This document shows, piece after piece, positions 55,056-64,000 of a stretch of DNA of 64,000 nt; position 1 is the stretch's first letter; each line of letters starts with the position of its first letter. Origin of the DNA: Bombella sp. ESL0385 (GTDB lineage: Bacteria > Pseudomonadota > Alphaproteobacteria > Acetobacterales > Acetobacteraceae); the NCBI RefSeq assembly GCF_009725755.1, contig NZ_WNIJ01000001.1, positions 310,001 to 374,000 of the forward strand, written 5' to 3'. The position numbers and the translations under genes were made by a program. The notes beneath the pieces were generated by a model. That model was not told the origin of the DNA. It worked only from the letters and a program-made list of their open reading frames with translations, and did no database searches.

Positions 55056-55783
55056 GGGGTGCTGGCCTCTTGCTCTGTGGCGATGCTCTGTGCTGCATGG
55101 CCGTGCGGTCGGGCTGTGGGCGGCGGTAACGTACCTGTTGCGATGAAGATGATGCGTTCGGCTATATCAGTTATGTGGTCTCCTATTCGCTCTAGGTTCC
55201 TAATGATGAATAAGAGGGAGATATAAAAGCGTAACGCGCGGGGCTGTTGGGTCATGCGCTCCAGATAATTATGGGTCATGGTAGCGCAATATTCATCCAC
55301 ACGATGATCAGCCTGCCAAACAGAATGAGCCGCCGTTGCATCTTGATGCTCTAAAGCGTCCATCACACGGCGGAGATGCTCAAGGACCATGCGACCAATT
55401 TCACTCAAAGCGAGCCGGTCATGAGGGGGGATGGGCTGCTCCATCTGCTCTAGCCGCCGTGCGATGGAGCGCGCATAATCGCCAACGCGCTCTAATGTGC
55501 CAGCCATGGGGATGTTAGCGACAATCTCACGCAAATCTGCGGCCATAGGGCCATGGAGAGCGAGGAGGCGGATGGCTTGTGTTTCTACCTCATGCTCTAA
55601 GGCATCAATGGCTTTATCATGATGAATGACTTGGGAGATGGCTTGTGCATCGGTCTCGGTAAAAGCGGTGAGGATAAGCGATAATTGATGTTCCACAAGG
55701 CCGCCCATCTCCTCCATAAATGAGCGTAGGCGGCGGAGGTCTTCCCCATAACGTTGTACAATATGTTGGCCTTGTTGCGGCAT
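55052..55783 (-). CDS. phoU: Phosphate signalling protein PhoU
   Basis: A negative modulator linking the Pst transporter to PhoR. From ATG 55783 (243 residues) it forms two three-helix PhoU repeats with the E/DxxxD metal motifs visible (ALEHEVETQAIRLLAL, ERVGDYARSIARRLEQM, ERIGDHITDIAERIIF). GGGAGAGG lies just upstream, making 55783 better than the open extension to 55861. It is the first gene of phoU-phoB-phoR; in many bacteria it follows pstB, which is not here, so the cluster is split from the transporter. Confidence 0.94.
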   Translation of the reverse strand: MPQQGQHIVQRYGEDLRRLRSFMEEMGGLVEHQLSLILTAFTETDAQAISQVIHHDKAIDALEHEVETQAIRLLALHGPMAADLREIVANIPMAGTLERVGDYARSIARRLEQMEQPIPPHDRLALSEIGRMVLEHLRRVMDALEHQDATAAHSVWQADHRVDEYCATMTHNYLERMTQQPRALRFYISLLFIIRNLERIGDHITDIAERIIFIATGTLPPPTARPHGHAAQSIATEQEASTP

Positions 55784-55913
55784 AGCCTCTCCCTTTTGCC
55801 GCGATACTAGCCTAATTCTGTAAGAGCGGGAACAGGCCGCAAGAGGTGGAGAAACTGGCAAAAAACCTCTGTTTTCCGCCGTTTTTAAGGTAATATTCTT
55901 ATATTTAACGTAG

Positions 55914-55931
55914 TTGTCATAAATATTTCAT
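55914..55931 (+). promoter_or_regulatory. Candidate Pho box between phoU and the divergent esterase gene
   Basis: TTGTCATAAATATTTCAT matches 15 of 18 positions of the classical Pho box CTGTCATAWATCTGTCAT: two 7-base direct repeats 11 bases apart with an AT spacer. It lies about 130 bases upstream of phoU and 60 bases upstream of the esterase start. Its orientation fits activation of the esterase. On the other strand ATGACA-17-AATATT is a possible phoU promoter overlapping the box. Confidence 0.6.
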
Positions 55932-55990
55932 CTCCGCAGGGTGGCGCACCTTGTTAAGGGTAGATGCATTTAAGAGTGAAGGAGCTGTTG

Positions 55991-56896
55991 ATGGTGATGA
56001 GGACACGCCGTTCTTTTTTACGAGGATGCTGTGCCTTGTCATTTCTAGCTTATAGGGCATATGGGCAAGACTGTATGGCAGCAGATAGGATGCGTTTAGA
56101 TAATGCTCGTGATGTCTATCCTCTATGGCCAGAGGGTAGCATGGCAAGCCCTGCTTATACATCACGCCGTGGTCGTATAGTGCGTGTAAGTGCGCCGGGT
56201 TTGCATATTATACGGCCTGAGCATCCCAATGGGGCGGCTGTTATTATTGCCGCAGGTGGAGGGTATCGGCATATCGCGGTGGCGCAAGAGGCCCTTCCTG
56301 CGGCGCACTGGCTCGCCTCTTTAGGGATTACCGCCGCGATTTTGCTATATCGTTTGCCTGATGAGGGGGGAATGATGGAGGCTCCATTAGCTGATGCGCG
56401 GCAGGCTCTCTCCCTGTTACAATCGGGCCTGTATAATGAGCGTATTGATGCACAGCGTGTTGCTCTTATGGGCTTTTCAGCGGGGGGGCATTTGGCGGGC
56501 TTAACTGCCTTGGAGGCTCATACTATGCCCCCTGCTTTATTAATGCTGCTGTACCCTGTGACGATGGTTGGCCCCCCTTTTGAGCGAACGCGTACAAGCC
56601 GTGCCTGCCTTGGTGACCATTCTGCGACAAGAGAGCAGATAATGAGATGGTCTTTGCCGCCTCATGTTGGTGTTCATGCCCCTCCATTATTTTTGGCTTA
56701 TGCGGCGGATGATTCCATTGTTTCACCCCCGCAAGATGAGTATCTGATGCAGTCTTATCAGAGGCATCATCGGCCTTATGAGGTTCATCAATTTGCTACA
56801 GGCGGGCATGGCTTCGGCCTAGGCCGTGCAACAGGCCCCACACAAAAATGGCCTCATCTCGCAGAGCGTTGGATGAGACAGCAAGGGTTTTTATAG
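55991..56896 (+). CDS. Tat-exported alpha/beta hydrolase (acetyl-esterase/lipase type)
   Basis: A 301-residue alpha/beta hydrolase with a twin-arginine-like signal (RTRRSFLRGCCALSFLAYRAYG). The fold resembles Aes/BD-FAE esterases: HGGG-like IIAAGGGYRHIAV, nucleophile in ALMGFSAGGHLAG, acid in LAYAADDSIVSP, and His in FATGGHGFGLG. It likely deacetylates carbohydrates or other esters in the periplasm. ATG 55991 has AAGGAG 6 bases upstream. The Pho box above suggests phosphate control. Confidence 0.86.
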   Translation: MVMRTRRSFLRGCCALSFLAYRAYGQDCMAADRMRLDNARDVYPLWPEGSMASPAYTSRRGRIVRVSAPGLHIIRPEHPNGAAVIIAAGGGYRHIAVAQEALPAAHWLASLGITAAILLYRLPDEGGMMEAPLADARQALSLLQSGLYNERIDAQRVALMGFSAGGHLAGLTALEAHTMPPALLMLLYPVTMVGPPFERTRTSRACLGDHSATREQIMRWSLPPHVGVHAPPLFLAYAADDSIVSPPQDEYLMQSYQRHHRPYEVHQFATGGHGFGLGRATGPTQKWPHLAERWMRQQGFL

Positions 56897-56912
56897 AATA
56901 GACGACCTCCCT

Positions 56913-59429
<2,517 letters not shown>

Positions 59430-59460
59430 GGCAGTAAAGTCCTTCTAAGCTGGCCAAGCT

Positions 59461-59494
59461 GGGCCTCTCCTTATGAAAGGGAGAGGCCCTTTTT
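59461..59494 (+). terminator. Terminator after the decarboxylase pseudogene
   Basis: GGGCCTCTCC and GGAGAGGCCC form a perfect 10-bp stem with a 9-base loop followed by TTTTT. It is a well-kept relic showing that the gene was once a transcription unit. Confidence 0.85.
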
Positions 59495-59593
59495 ATAGGG
59501 CTTGTGACATATACTAAGCGGGTATAAACGCTATCACCAGCGAATGCCATTATTATGAGATGATTTAGTTTTTAAGGAAGATGATAAAGCGAC

Positions 59594-59669
59594 TGGCGTC
59601 CCGTACGGGATTCGAACCCGTGTTGCCGCCGTGAGAGGGCGGTGTCCTAGGCCTCTAGACGAACGGGAC
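59594..59669 (-). tRNA. tRNA-Glu (anticodon CTC)
   Basis: The minus strand folds as a cloverleaf: acceptor GTCCCGT / ACGGGAC, D-arm around CGTCTAGAGGCC, anticodon stem CCGCC / GGCGG with loop CTCTCAC (anticodon CTC), T-loop GGTTCGAATCC, discriminator G and encoded CCA. Confidence 0.95.
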
Positions 59670-59757
59670 TAAAGGCGTGGGTTCTCTCTAAAGGGGATAG
59701 GGCAGGAGCGCAAGAGGGGGAGGAGATTTTTTTACAAAACCATTGCAGATAATAAGC

Positions 59758-59779
59758 AAAAAGCCCCCATGAGGGAGCT
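59758..59779 (-). terminator. Terminator after the HIT gene and histidine operon
   Basis: On the minus strand AGCTCCC and GGGGGCT pair over a 4-base loop (one G-U) followed by TTTTTGC. It lies 25 bases after the HIT stop codon and probably ends the whole his transcript. Confidence 0.7.
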
Positions 59780-59804
59780 TCTCGCAACAGTTTATATGTA
59801 AAAG

Positions 59805-60188
59805 TTAGTTTTTAGGGGGGCAGAGGATGGGGCCAAGTTTTTGCCCGCCAAGCAAATGAACATGAAAATGCGGTACTTCCTGCCCACTATCAGGGCCAGA
59901 ATTGCTGATGAGGCGGAAGCCGCTGGGGATGAGGGATTGCTCGGCTGTGATTTTATCTACCAACTTCCAGAAATCGAGAATCTCCTCATCACTCGCGCGG
60001 GAAGTGAAGTCGTGCAGGTCGGTATAGGCCCCACGGGGGACAACAAGGATGTGGATCGGCGTTGCGGGAGAGATGTCATAAAAAGCAAAGGAATGTTTGC
60101 TATCGCAGACGCGCTCGGCTGGGATTTCTCCACGCAAGATTTTGGCGAAGACGTTGTTATTATCGTAAGCAGGGTTGGGTATCGGCAT
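59805..60188 (-). CDS. HIT (histidine triad) family protein
   Basis: A HINT-type nucleotide hydrolase of about 127 residues, usually acting on AMP-linked phosphoramidates or esters. The conserved N-terminus NNNVFAKILRGEIPAERV, ILVVPRGAYTDLHDF, and the triad HFHVHLLGG are complete. ATG 60188 has AAGGAT about 9 bases upstream; an open extension to 60215 is rejected. It is the last gene after hisE in the same direction, 95 bases away, perhaps co-transcribed. Confidence 0.93.
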   Translation of the reverse strand: MPIPNPAYDNNNVFAKILRGEIPAERVCDSKHSFAFYDISPATPIHILVVPRGAYTDLHDFTSRASDEEILDFWKLVDKITAEQSLIPSGFRLISNSGPDSGQEVPHFHVHLLGGQKLGPILCPPKN

Positions 60189-60283
60189 AAGATGGATCCT
60201 TCTTTTCCTCCTCATATGATTGGGGAGGAGGGAGGGGGTAAGTCAAGGGGGGGAAGGGGGGCAACCCACCCATGCCTTGCTTT

Positions 60284-60643
60284 TTAGAAGGTCTCTTTCG
60301 GACGGGAGGCTTTTTCCGCAATCCCACTTGTCCCTTCGCGGCGTTCTAGCTCGGCCCAAACATCGGCAGGGGCAACGCCAGCATCAACCCACATTACAAT
60401 GAGGTGGTAGAGTACATCCGCACTCTCACTAATGAGGCTCTCACGCGTACCGCCAATGGCTTCGATGACACATTCAACGGCTTCTTCCCCAAATTTTTGG
60501 GCAATTTTGCTCCGTCCACGGGCCATGAGACGGGCCGAATGGCTTACAGAGGGGGAGGCATCCTTCCGGTCCATAACGGTATGGTAGAGCCGCTCTAATA
60601 TATCATTGCGGGTGAGTGCGGCTTGTTTCTTCTCTTTAGACAT
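60284..60643 (-). CDS. hisE: Phosphoribosyl-ATP pyrophosphatase
   Basis: Second step of histidine synthesis: cleaves phosphoribosyl-ATP to phosphoribosyl-AMP. The 119 residues show a MazG-like fold with [18 protein letters not shown] (the Exx E metal motif) and [19 protein letters not shown]. The N-terminal 25 residues are a variable leader. It lies 18 bases after hisF. The next enzyme, HisI, is not fused or adjacent. Confidence 0.95.
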   Translation of the reverse strand: MSKEKKQAALTRNDILERLYHTVMDRKDASPSVSHSARLMARGRSKIAQKFGEEAVECVIEAIGGTRESLISESADVLYHLIVMWVDAGVAPADVWAELERREGTSGIAEKASRPKETF

Positions 60644-60661
60644 GATGATTCTCCCAAGCCG

Positions 60662-61423
60662 TTAGCGGCCAAGTCGTACTGGCAGATGCGCCTTGTGTAA
60701 GGCTTGCTTGACCTCGTTAATTTTAAATTGACCGAAGTGGAACACACTCGCGGCGAGAAGTCCACTCGCACCAGCCTGCGCCCCTTCGACAAAATGAGTA
60801 AGTTCCCCTACTCCGCCAGAGGCAATAACGGGGATGGAGACACGCTGGCACACAGCGCGGAGGAGGTCTAAATCAAAGCCAGAGCGCGTGCCGTCACGAT
60901 CCATACTGGTAAGGAGGATTTCCCCCGCCCCACGCTCTGCCATTTGTTCAGCCCAAGCGAGGGCATCTAACCCTGTAGGCTCGCGCCCACCTTTGGCATA
61001 AACCTCCCAACCACCCCGGCTATTGCTGCGGGCATCGATAGCGACAACAACGCATTGGCTGCCAAAGCGTTCGGCTGCTTCATTGATGAAATGGGGCGTA
61101 CGAATCGCAGCGGAATTAATAGCGCATTTATCAGCCCCGCTGAGGAGGAGTTTCCGCATATCCCCACAGCTTCGCACCCCGCCCCCAACTGTAAGGGGAA
61201 GCTGGACTTCGGCGGCTGTGCGCTCGACAACATCAAAGATGGTTTCACGGTTATCAGAGCTTGCCGTGATGTCTAAAAAGGTTAGCTCATCTGCCCCAGC
61301 AGCATCATAAAGGCGTGCTTGCTCGACAGGGTCGCCAGCATCACGGAGGGAGACAAAATTAACCCCTTTGACAACACGGCCATCACAAACATCAAGGCAG
61401 GGGATGACGCGTAGCTTTAGCAT
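60662..61423 (-). CDS. hisF: Imidazole glycerol phosphate synthase subunit HisF
   Basis: The cyclase half of IGP synthase. The 253-residue TIM barrel carries the catalytic Asp pair in [18 protein letters not shown] and [14 protein letters not shown], and phosphate loops [10 protein letters not shown] and [11 protein letters not shown]. It works with HisH, which supplies ammonia. The start overlaps the end of the HisA frame by 7 bases, so the two are tightly coupled. Confidence 0.97.
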   Translation of the reverse strand: MLKLRVIPCLDVCDGRVVKGVNFVSLRDAGDPVEQARLYDAAGADELTFLDITASSDNRETIFDVVERTAAEVQLPLTVGGGVRSCGDMRKLLLSGADKCAINSAAIRTPHFINEAAERFGSQCVVVAIDARSNSRGGWEVYAKGGREPTGLDALAWAEQMAERGAGEILLTSMDRDGTRSGFDLDLLRAVCQRVSIPVIASGGVGELTHFVEGAQAGASGLLAASVFHFGQFKINEVKQALHKAHLPVRLGR

Positions 61424-62199
61424 GTCCCCTCCAACACCTGTAGGGCCTCTGGGAGGGAGATGCGTCCATCATAAAGGGCGCGTCCAACAATCACCCCCGT
61501 AATGCCCGGTGTTTCTTCAGCAGCACGGCGTAAGGCGTGGAGATGCTCTAACGTGCCAACCCCGCCACTGGCGATGATAGGGATGGAAACATGTCGCGCT
61601 AAGGCCGCTGTTTGCTCAATATCAAGCCCTTCTAACATGCCATCACGGGTAATCTCGGTGAAGATGATAGCCGCAACCCCGGCATCCTCCATATGGCGGG
61701 CGAGGTCTGTCGTGGTGAGTTCGGAGACTTCTGCCCAGCCTTCTGTAGCAACACGGCCTTGGCGGGCATCAATCCCCGCGACAATACGGCCGGGCCATGC
61801 GCGGGCTGCTTGGCGGACGAGCTCCGGGTCTTTAACCGCAACCGAGCCAAGAATAACCCGGCTCACACCGGCCTCTAACCAGCGTTCGATTGTTTTCATA
61901 TCGCGCAATCCTCCACCAAGCTGTACGGGGAGGGAGGTATTGGCGATAATGCCTTCAACGGCATCTATATTGGCGGAGCGACCAGCAAAAGCACCATCTA
62001 AATCCACAATATGGAGGTGGCGGCAGCCAGCGGCCTCAAAAAGTTTGGCTTGTGCTGGCGGGTCATCTGAATAATGGGTGGCATCATTCATCTCACCTTG
62101 GCGTAGGCGCACACAGGCCCCGCCTTTGAGGTCAATCGCAGGATAGAGGGTTAGTCCTGTAGAGGTAGGTGTAGGGGCCTGTGGCGTGTGATGAGGCAT
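61417..62199 (-). other. hisA: Possible internal translation start giving stand-alone HisA
   Basis: AGGAGGAG ends 8 bases upstream of ATG 62199 (product begins [15 protein letters not shown]), within the GNAT-HisA frame. The short Pro/Thr-rich stretch before [10 protein letters not shown] is consistent with either a flexible linker or the usual variable N-terminus of HisA. Listed separately so that the shorter product is not missed. Confidence 0.6.
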
Positions 62200-62787
62200 A
62201 GTTGTGGCTCCTCCTGCTGCTTGCCATTGGATTGTGCCGCCTTCTGGGACCAGAAGTTTGGAGAAGAATAATCCGCGCACTGTCCGGTCTCCGATTCGTG
62301 CAAAATAGGGGTGCGTGCCCCAATGGGTGAAGCCCAATGATGTAAGTAGGGCAATAGCATCGGGTAGAGTTTCCCGCACGCGACAATCCAGCACATGCGC
62401 CCCACCAGCGCGTGCGCAGGCGATGACCTTATGCAGGAGTAGCGTTCCTAGCCCTTTATTGCGCTCATAGGGAACGATGAAAAAGGCGGTGATGGTTGCA
62501 CTAGCTCCGTAAAGCTCGGAGCGTGCTGTAGCATGGGCTAAAATGGCGGCCCCGCAAATGCTGTTATCTGGGGCACGGACGATGAACAGGTCTCGCTCTG
62601 GGACGAGGAGCAACCCTTGGAAGAAACGGCGTAACACCCCTGCCTCTGGCGGGGTATGCCAATTAAAAACACCTTCATTGAGAATAGCGGCTGTTGTGCT
62701 TTCTATGAGGCTTTCTAGGTCGTCTTCCTCAATCGTATCATGCAGACGTTCCGCTTTATATTGGGCGGGTGGGTCAAATAAGGGCAT
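61417..62787 (-). CDS. hisA: GNAT acetyltransferase-HisA fusion protein
   Basis: One uninterrupted frame joins two domains. Counting from ATG 62787 (456 residues), residues about 1-185 are a GNAT N-acetyltransferase with the acetyl-CoA loop [13 protein letters not shown]; residues about 210-456 are HisA, the ProFAR isomerase, with [34 protein letters not shown] and [10 protein letters not shown] near-ideal AGGAGGAG ribosome binding site lies 8 bases before an in-frame ATG at 62199, so a separate HisA of 260 residues may also be made. The GNAT substrate is unknown. An alternative is that GNAT and HisA are two genes that lost the stop between them. The HisA half looks catalytically intact. Confidence 0.9.
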   Translation of the reverse strand: MPLFDPPAQYKAERLHDTIEEDDLESLIESTTAAILNEGVFNWHTPPEAGVLRRFFQGLLLVPERDLFIVRAPDNSICGAAILAHATARSELYGASATITAFFIVPYERNKGLGTLLLHKVIACARAGGAHVLDCRVRETLPDAIALLTSLGFTHWGTHPYFARIGDRTVRGLFFSKLLVPEGGTIQWQAAGGATTMPHHTPQAPTPTSTGLTLYPAIDLKGGACVRLRQGEMNDATHYSDDPPAQAKLFEAAGCRHLHIVDLDGAFAGRSANIDAVEGIIANTSLPVQLGGGLRDMKTIERWLEAGVSRVILGSVAVKDPELVRQAARAWPGRIVAGIDARQGRVATEGWAEVSELTTTDLARHMEDAGVAAIIFTEITRDGMLEGLDIEQTAALARHVSIPIIASGGVGTLEHLHALRRAAEETPGITGVIVGRALYDGRISLPEALQVLEGTC

Positions 62788-62794
62788 AGTGATA

Positions 62795-63439
62795 TCACCT
62801 AGCCTGCCAGAGGAGGAAATTACCAAGAATGGTCAGCCCAACCTCTTGGCTTTTCTCAACATGGAATTGCGTACCACAGCGATTCCCCTTCGCTACGATG
62901 GCAGGTATAGTCATGCCGTAATCCGCTGTGGCGATGACCTCATCCTCATGGGCTTCTTTTAGAGCGTAGGAATGGACAAAATAGCCATGCTCCCCCGGCT
63001 GCAACCCTTCTGTCAGGGGGTGGGCACCGGGGGTGAAGCTAAGGGTGTTCCACCCCATATGAGGGAGCTGCAATCCCGCTTTTGCGCTCTCATCCATAGG
63101 GGCGATATGCCCATCAATCCAGCCTAGGCCTTCTGTACGGCCATGTTCTAGCCCATAGCGAGCCATGAGCTGCATCCCCACACAAATGCCCAAAAAGGGT
63201 GTGCCTTCCGCTGTAGCTTTCTCCAATAAGGGGCGGAGATTGCCAGTATCCAGCCCATGAGCGCAATTTGCAAACGCCCCTTGCCCAGGTAGGATGAGCC
63301 GGTCCGCGCTGAGGATGTCCGCTTCCTCACGGCTGATGAGGATATCGGCCTTAATCCCTCGCAGAGCTGCGGCGCGGCGGGCAGCTTGTGCAGCGGAGGC
63401 CAGATTGCCGCCATTATAGTCGATTACGACAACGCGCAT
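62795..63439 (-). CDS. hisH: Imidazole glycerol phosphate synthase subunit HisH
   Basis: The glutaminase half of IGP synthase, a class I glutamine amidotransferase of about 214 residues. The nucleophile Cys is in FLGICVGMQLMARYG, the His/Glu pair in TQFHVEKSQEVGL, and the N-terminus is VVVIDYNGGNL. Starts at 63445 and 63439 are both possible. It ends 7 bases before the GNAT-HisA start and follows hisB. Confidence 0.96.
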   Translation of the reverse strand: MRVVVIDYNGGNLASAAQAARRAAALRGIKADILISREEADILSADRLILPGQGAFANCAHGLDTGNLRPLLEKATAEGTPFLGICVGMQLMARYGLEHGRTEGLGWIDGHIAPMDESAKAGLQLPHMGWNTLSFTPGAHPLTEGLQPGEHGYFVHSYALKEAHEDEVIATADYGMTIPAIVAKGNRCGTQFHVEKSQEVGLTILGNFLLWQAR

Positions 63440-63527
63440 GAACATTTCCCCCTCAGCCTACGAGACACTTGCTTTTCTTTCAGGCATGTGAGGGCGGTAA
63501 AGCAAGCAAAAATTATATAAGGTTTTT

Positions 63528-64000
63528 TTATAATACACCTTTTGTGGAGGGGATGCGCCCTGCACTGCGCGGGTCACGGGCTAAGGCCATGCGGAGGGCA
63601 CGGGCAAAAGCTTTAAAGGCACTCTCGGCAATATGGTGGGCATTAGTCCCTGCACGGCCATTCATATGGACGGTAATGCGCGCTGCCATACAGAGGGCGC
63701 GGAAGAACTCCTCCACCATTTCGGTTGCCATTGTGCCAATTATCTCGCGGGGGAAGGTGATGTTCCACGCAAGGAAGGGCCGGCCAGAAATATCGACCAC
63801 CGCTTCGCACAAGGCTTCATCAAGCGGGACGAGGGCAAAGCCAAAACGTTCGATTCCTCGTTTATCGCCAAGGGCACGATAAATGGCCTCCCCTAAGGTG
63901 ATGCCGACATCCTCAATGGTGTGATGGTCATCAATATGCAGGTCCCCTTTGACGCGCACCTCAAGGTCTAACCCACCATGACGGGCAAGGGCCTCTAACA
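63528..64000 (-). CDS. hisB: Imidazoleglycerol-phosphate dehydratase (5' part beyond the window)
   Basis: Dehydrates IGP in histidine synthesis. The frame continues through the window edge ([20 protein letters not shown]), so the N-terminal part is missing here. Visible Mn-binding motifs are [14 protein letters not shown] and the second box in [19 protein letters not shown]. The C-terminus ends STKGVL. It is a monofunctional HisB. A short AT-rich gap of about 90 bases separates it from hisH. Confidence 0.95.
   Translation of the reverse strand, partial: LEALARHGGLDLEVRVKGDLHIDDHHTIEDVGITLGEAIYRALGDKRGIERFGFALVPLDEALCEAVVDISGRPFLAWNITFPREIIGTMATEMVEEFFRALCMAARITVHMNGRAGTNAHHIAESAFKAFARALRMALARDPRSAGRIPSTKGVL

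Overview
The window is chromosomal DNA from an alphaproteobacterium, most likely an acetic acid bacterium (Acetobacteraceae, on the Gluconobacter / Saccharibacter / Bombella side). This is inferred from the protein style of the housekeeping genes, moderately high G+C, the trpBA, etfBA plus ETF-quinone oxidoreductase, petABC and hisBHAFE sets, and a decayed pyruvate-decarboxylase-type gene. The species cannot be fixed from sequence reading alone. Coding density is very high. There is no rRNA, CRISPR array, insertion sequence or prophage.

Layout. 1-2.8 kb: a small membrane protein with a strong terminator, then one strikingly AT-rich gene for a zinc-hook AAA_13 ATPase of the RloC/PrrC type, the clearest foreign gene here. 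2.8-7.6 kb (minus): sucA-trpB-trpA. 7.7-10.7 kb (plus): a 2-oxoglutarate/Fe(II) oxygenase, asd, hemH. 10.7-21 kb (minus): a small secreted protein, tRNA-Pro(CGG), etfBA, ETF-QO, trmB, metK, dapB, dnaJ and dnaK, with several hairpins between dnaK and dnaJ. 21.3-26.8 kb (plus): lipoprotein, glycosyltransferase, a 52-residue protein, EamA exporter, dcd, murA. 26.8-28.7 kb (minus): LOG-family protein and an MFS transporter. 28.9-36 kb (plus): Nudix, TVP38-like, Bcr/CflA, apt, hrpB, HtrA-type protease. 36-39.5 kb (minus): SIMPL protein pair and a two-component system. 39.6 kb: aldo/keto reductase (plus). 40.7-47.9 kb (minus): petCBA (cytochrome bc1), an orphan RND pump, a Gly/Tyr/His-rich secreted protein, ybaK. 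48-49 kb (plus): ABM monooxygenase and alkB. 49-55.8 kb (minus): a secreted unknown, sdaA, a TIM-barrel/hydrolase pair, and phoU-phoB-phoR. 56 kb (plus): a Tat-exported esterase. 56.9-59.4 kb: a LysR regulator divergent from a broken ThDP-dependent 2-keto-acid decarboxylase. 59.6 kb to the end (minus): tRNA-Glu(CTC), a HIT protein, and the histidine operon hisB-hisH-(GNAT-HisA)-hisF-hisE, with hisB running off the right edge.

How the parts fit. Most of the window is core metabolism: Trp and His synthesis, Asp-semialdehyde/DAP, heme, SAM, TCA E1o, ETF and bc1 electron entry, peptidoglycan, and chaperones. The accessory or unusual layer is thin. It consists of the AT-rich RloC-like gene next to trpA, an in-frame GNAT-HisA fusion with a strong internal ribosome binding site just before the HisA part, a keto-acid decarboxylase pseudogene with three frameshifts whose 5' end is fused to the start of a LysR gene, and a well-matched Pho box shared by phoUBR and a divergent secreted esterase. 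I found no multi-gene undescribed system. The RloC-like gene and the GNAT-HisA arrangement are the best leads.
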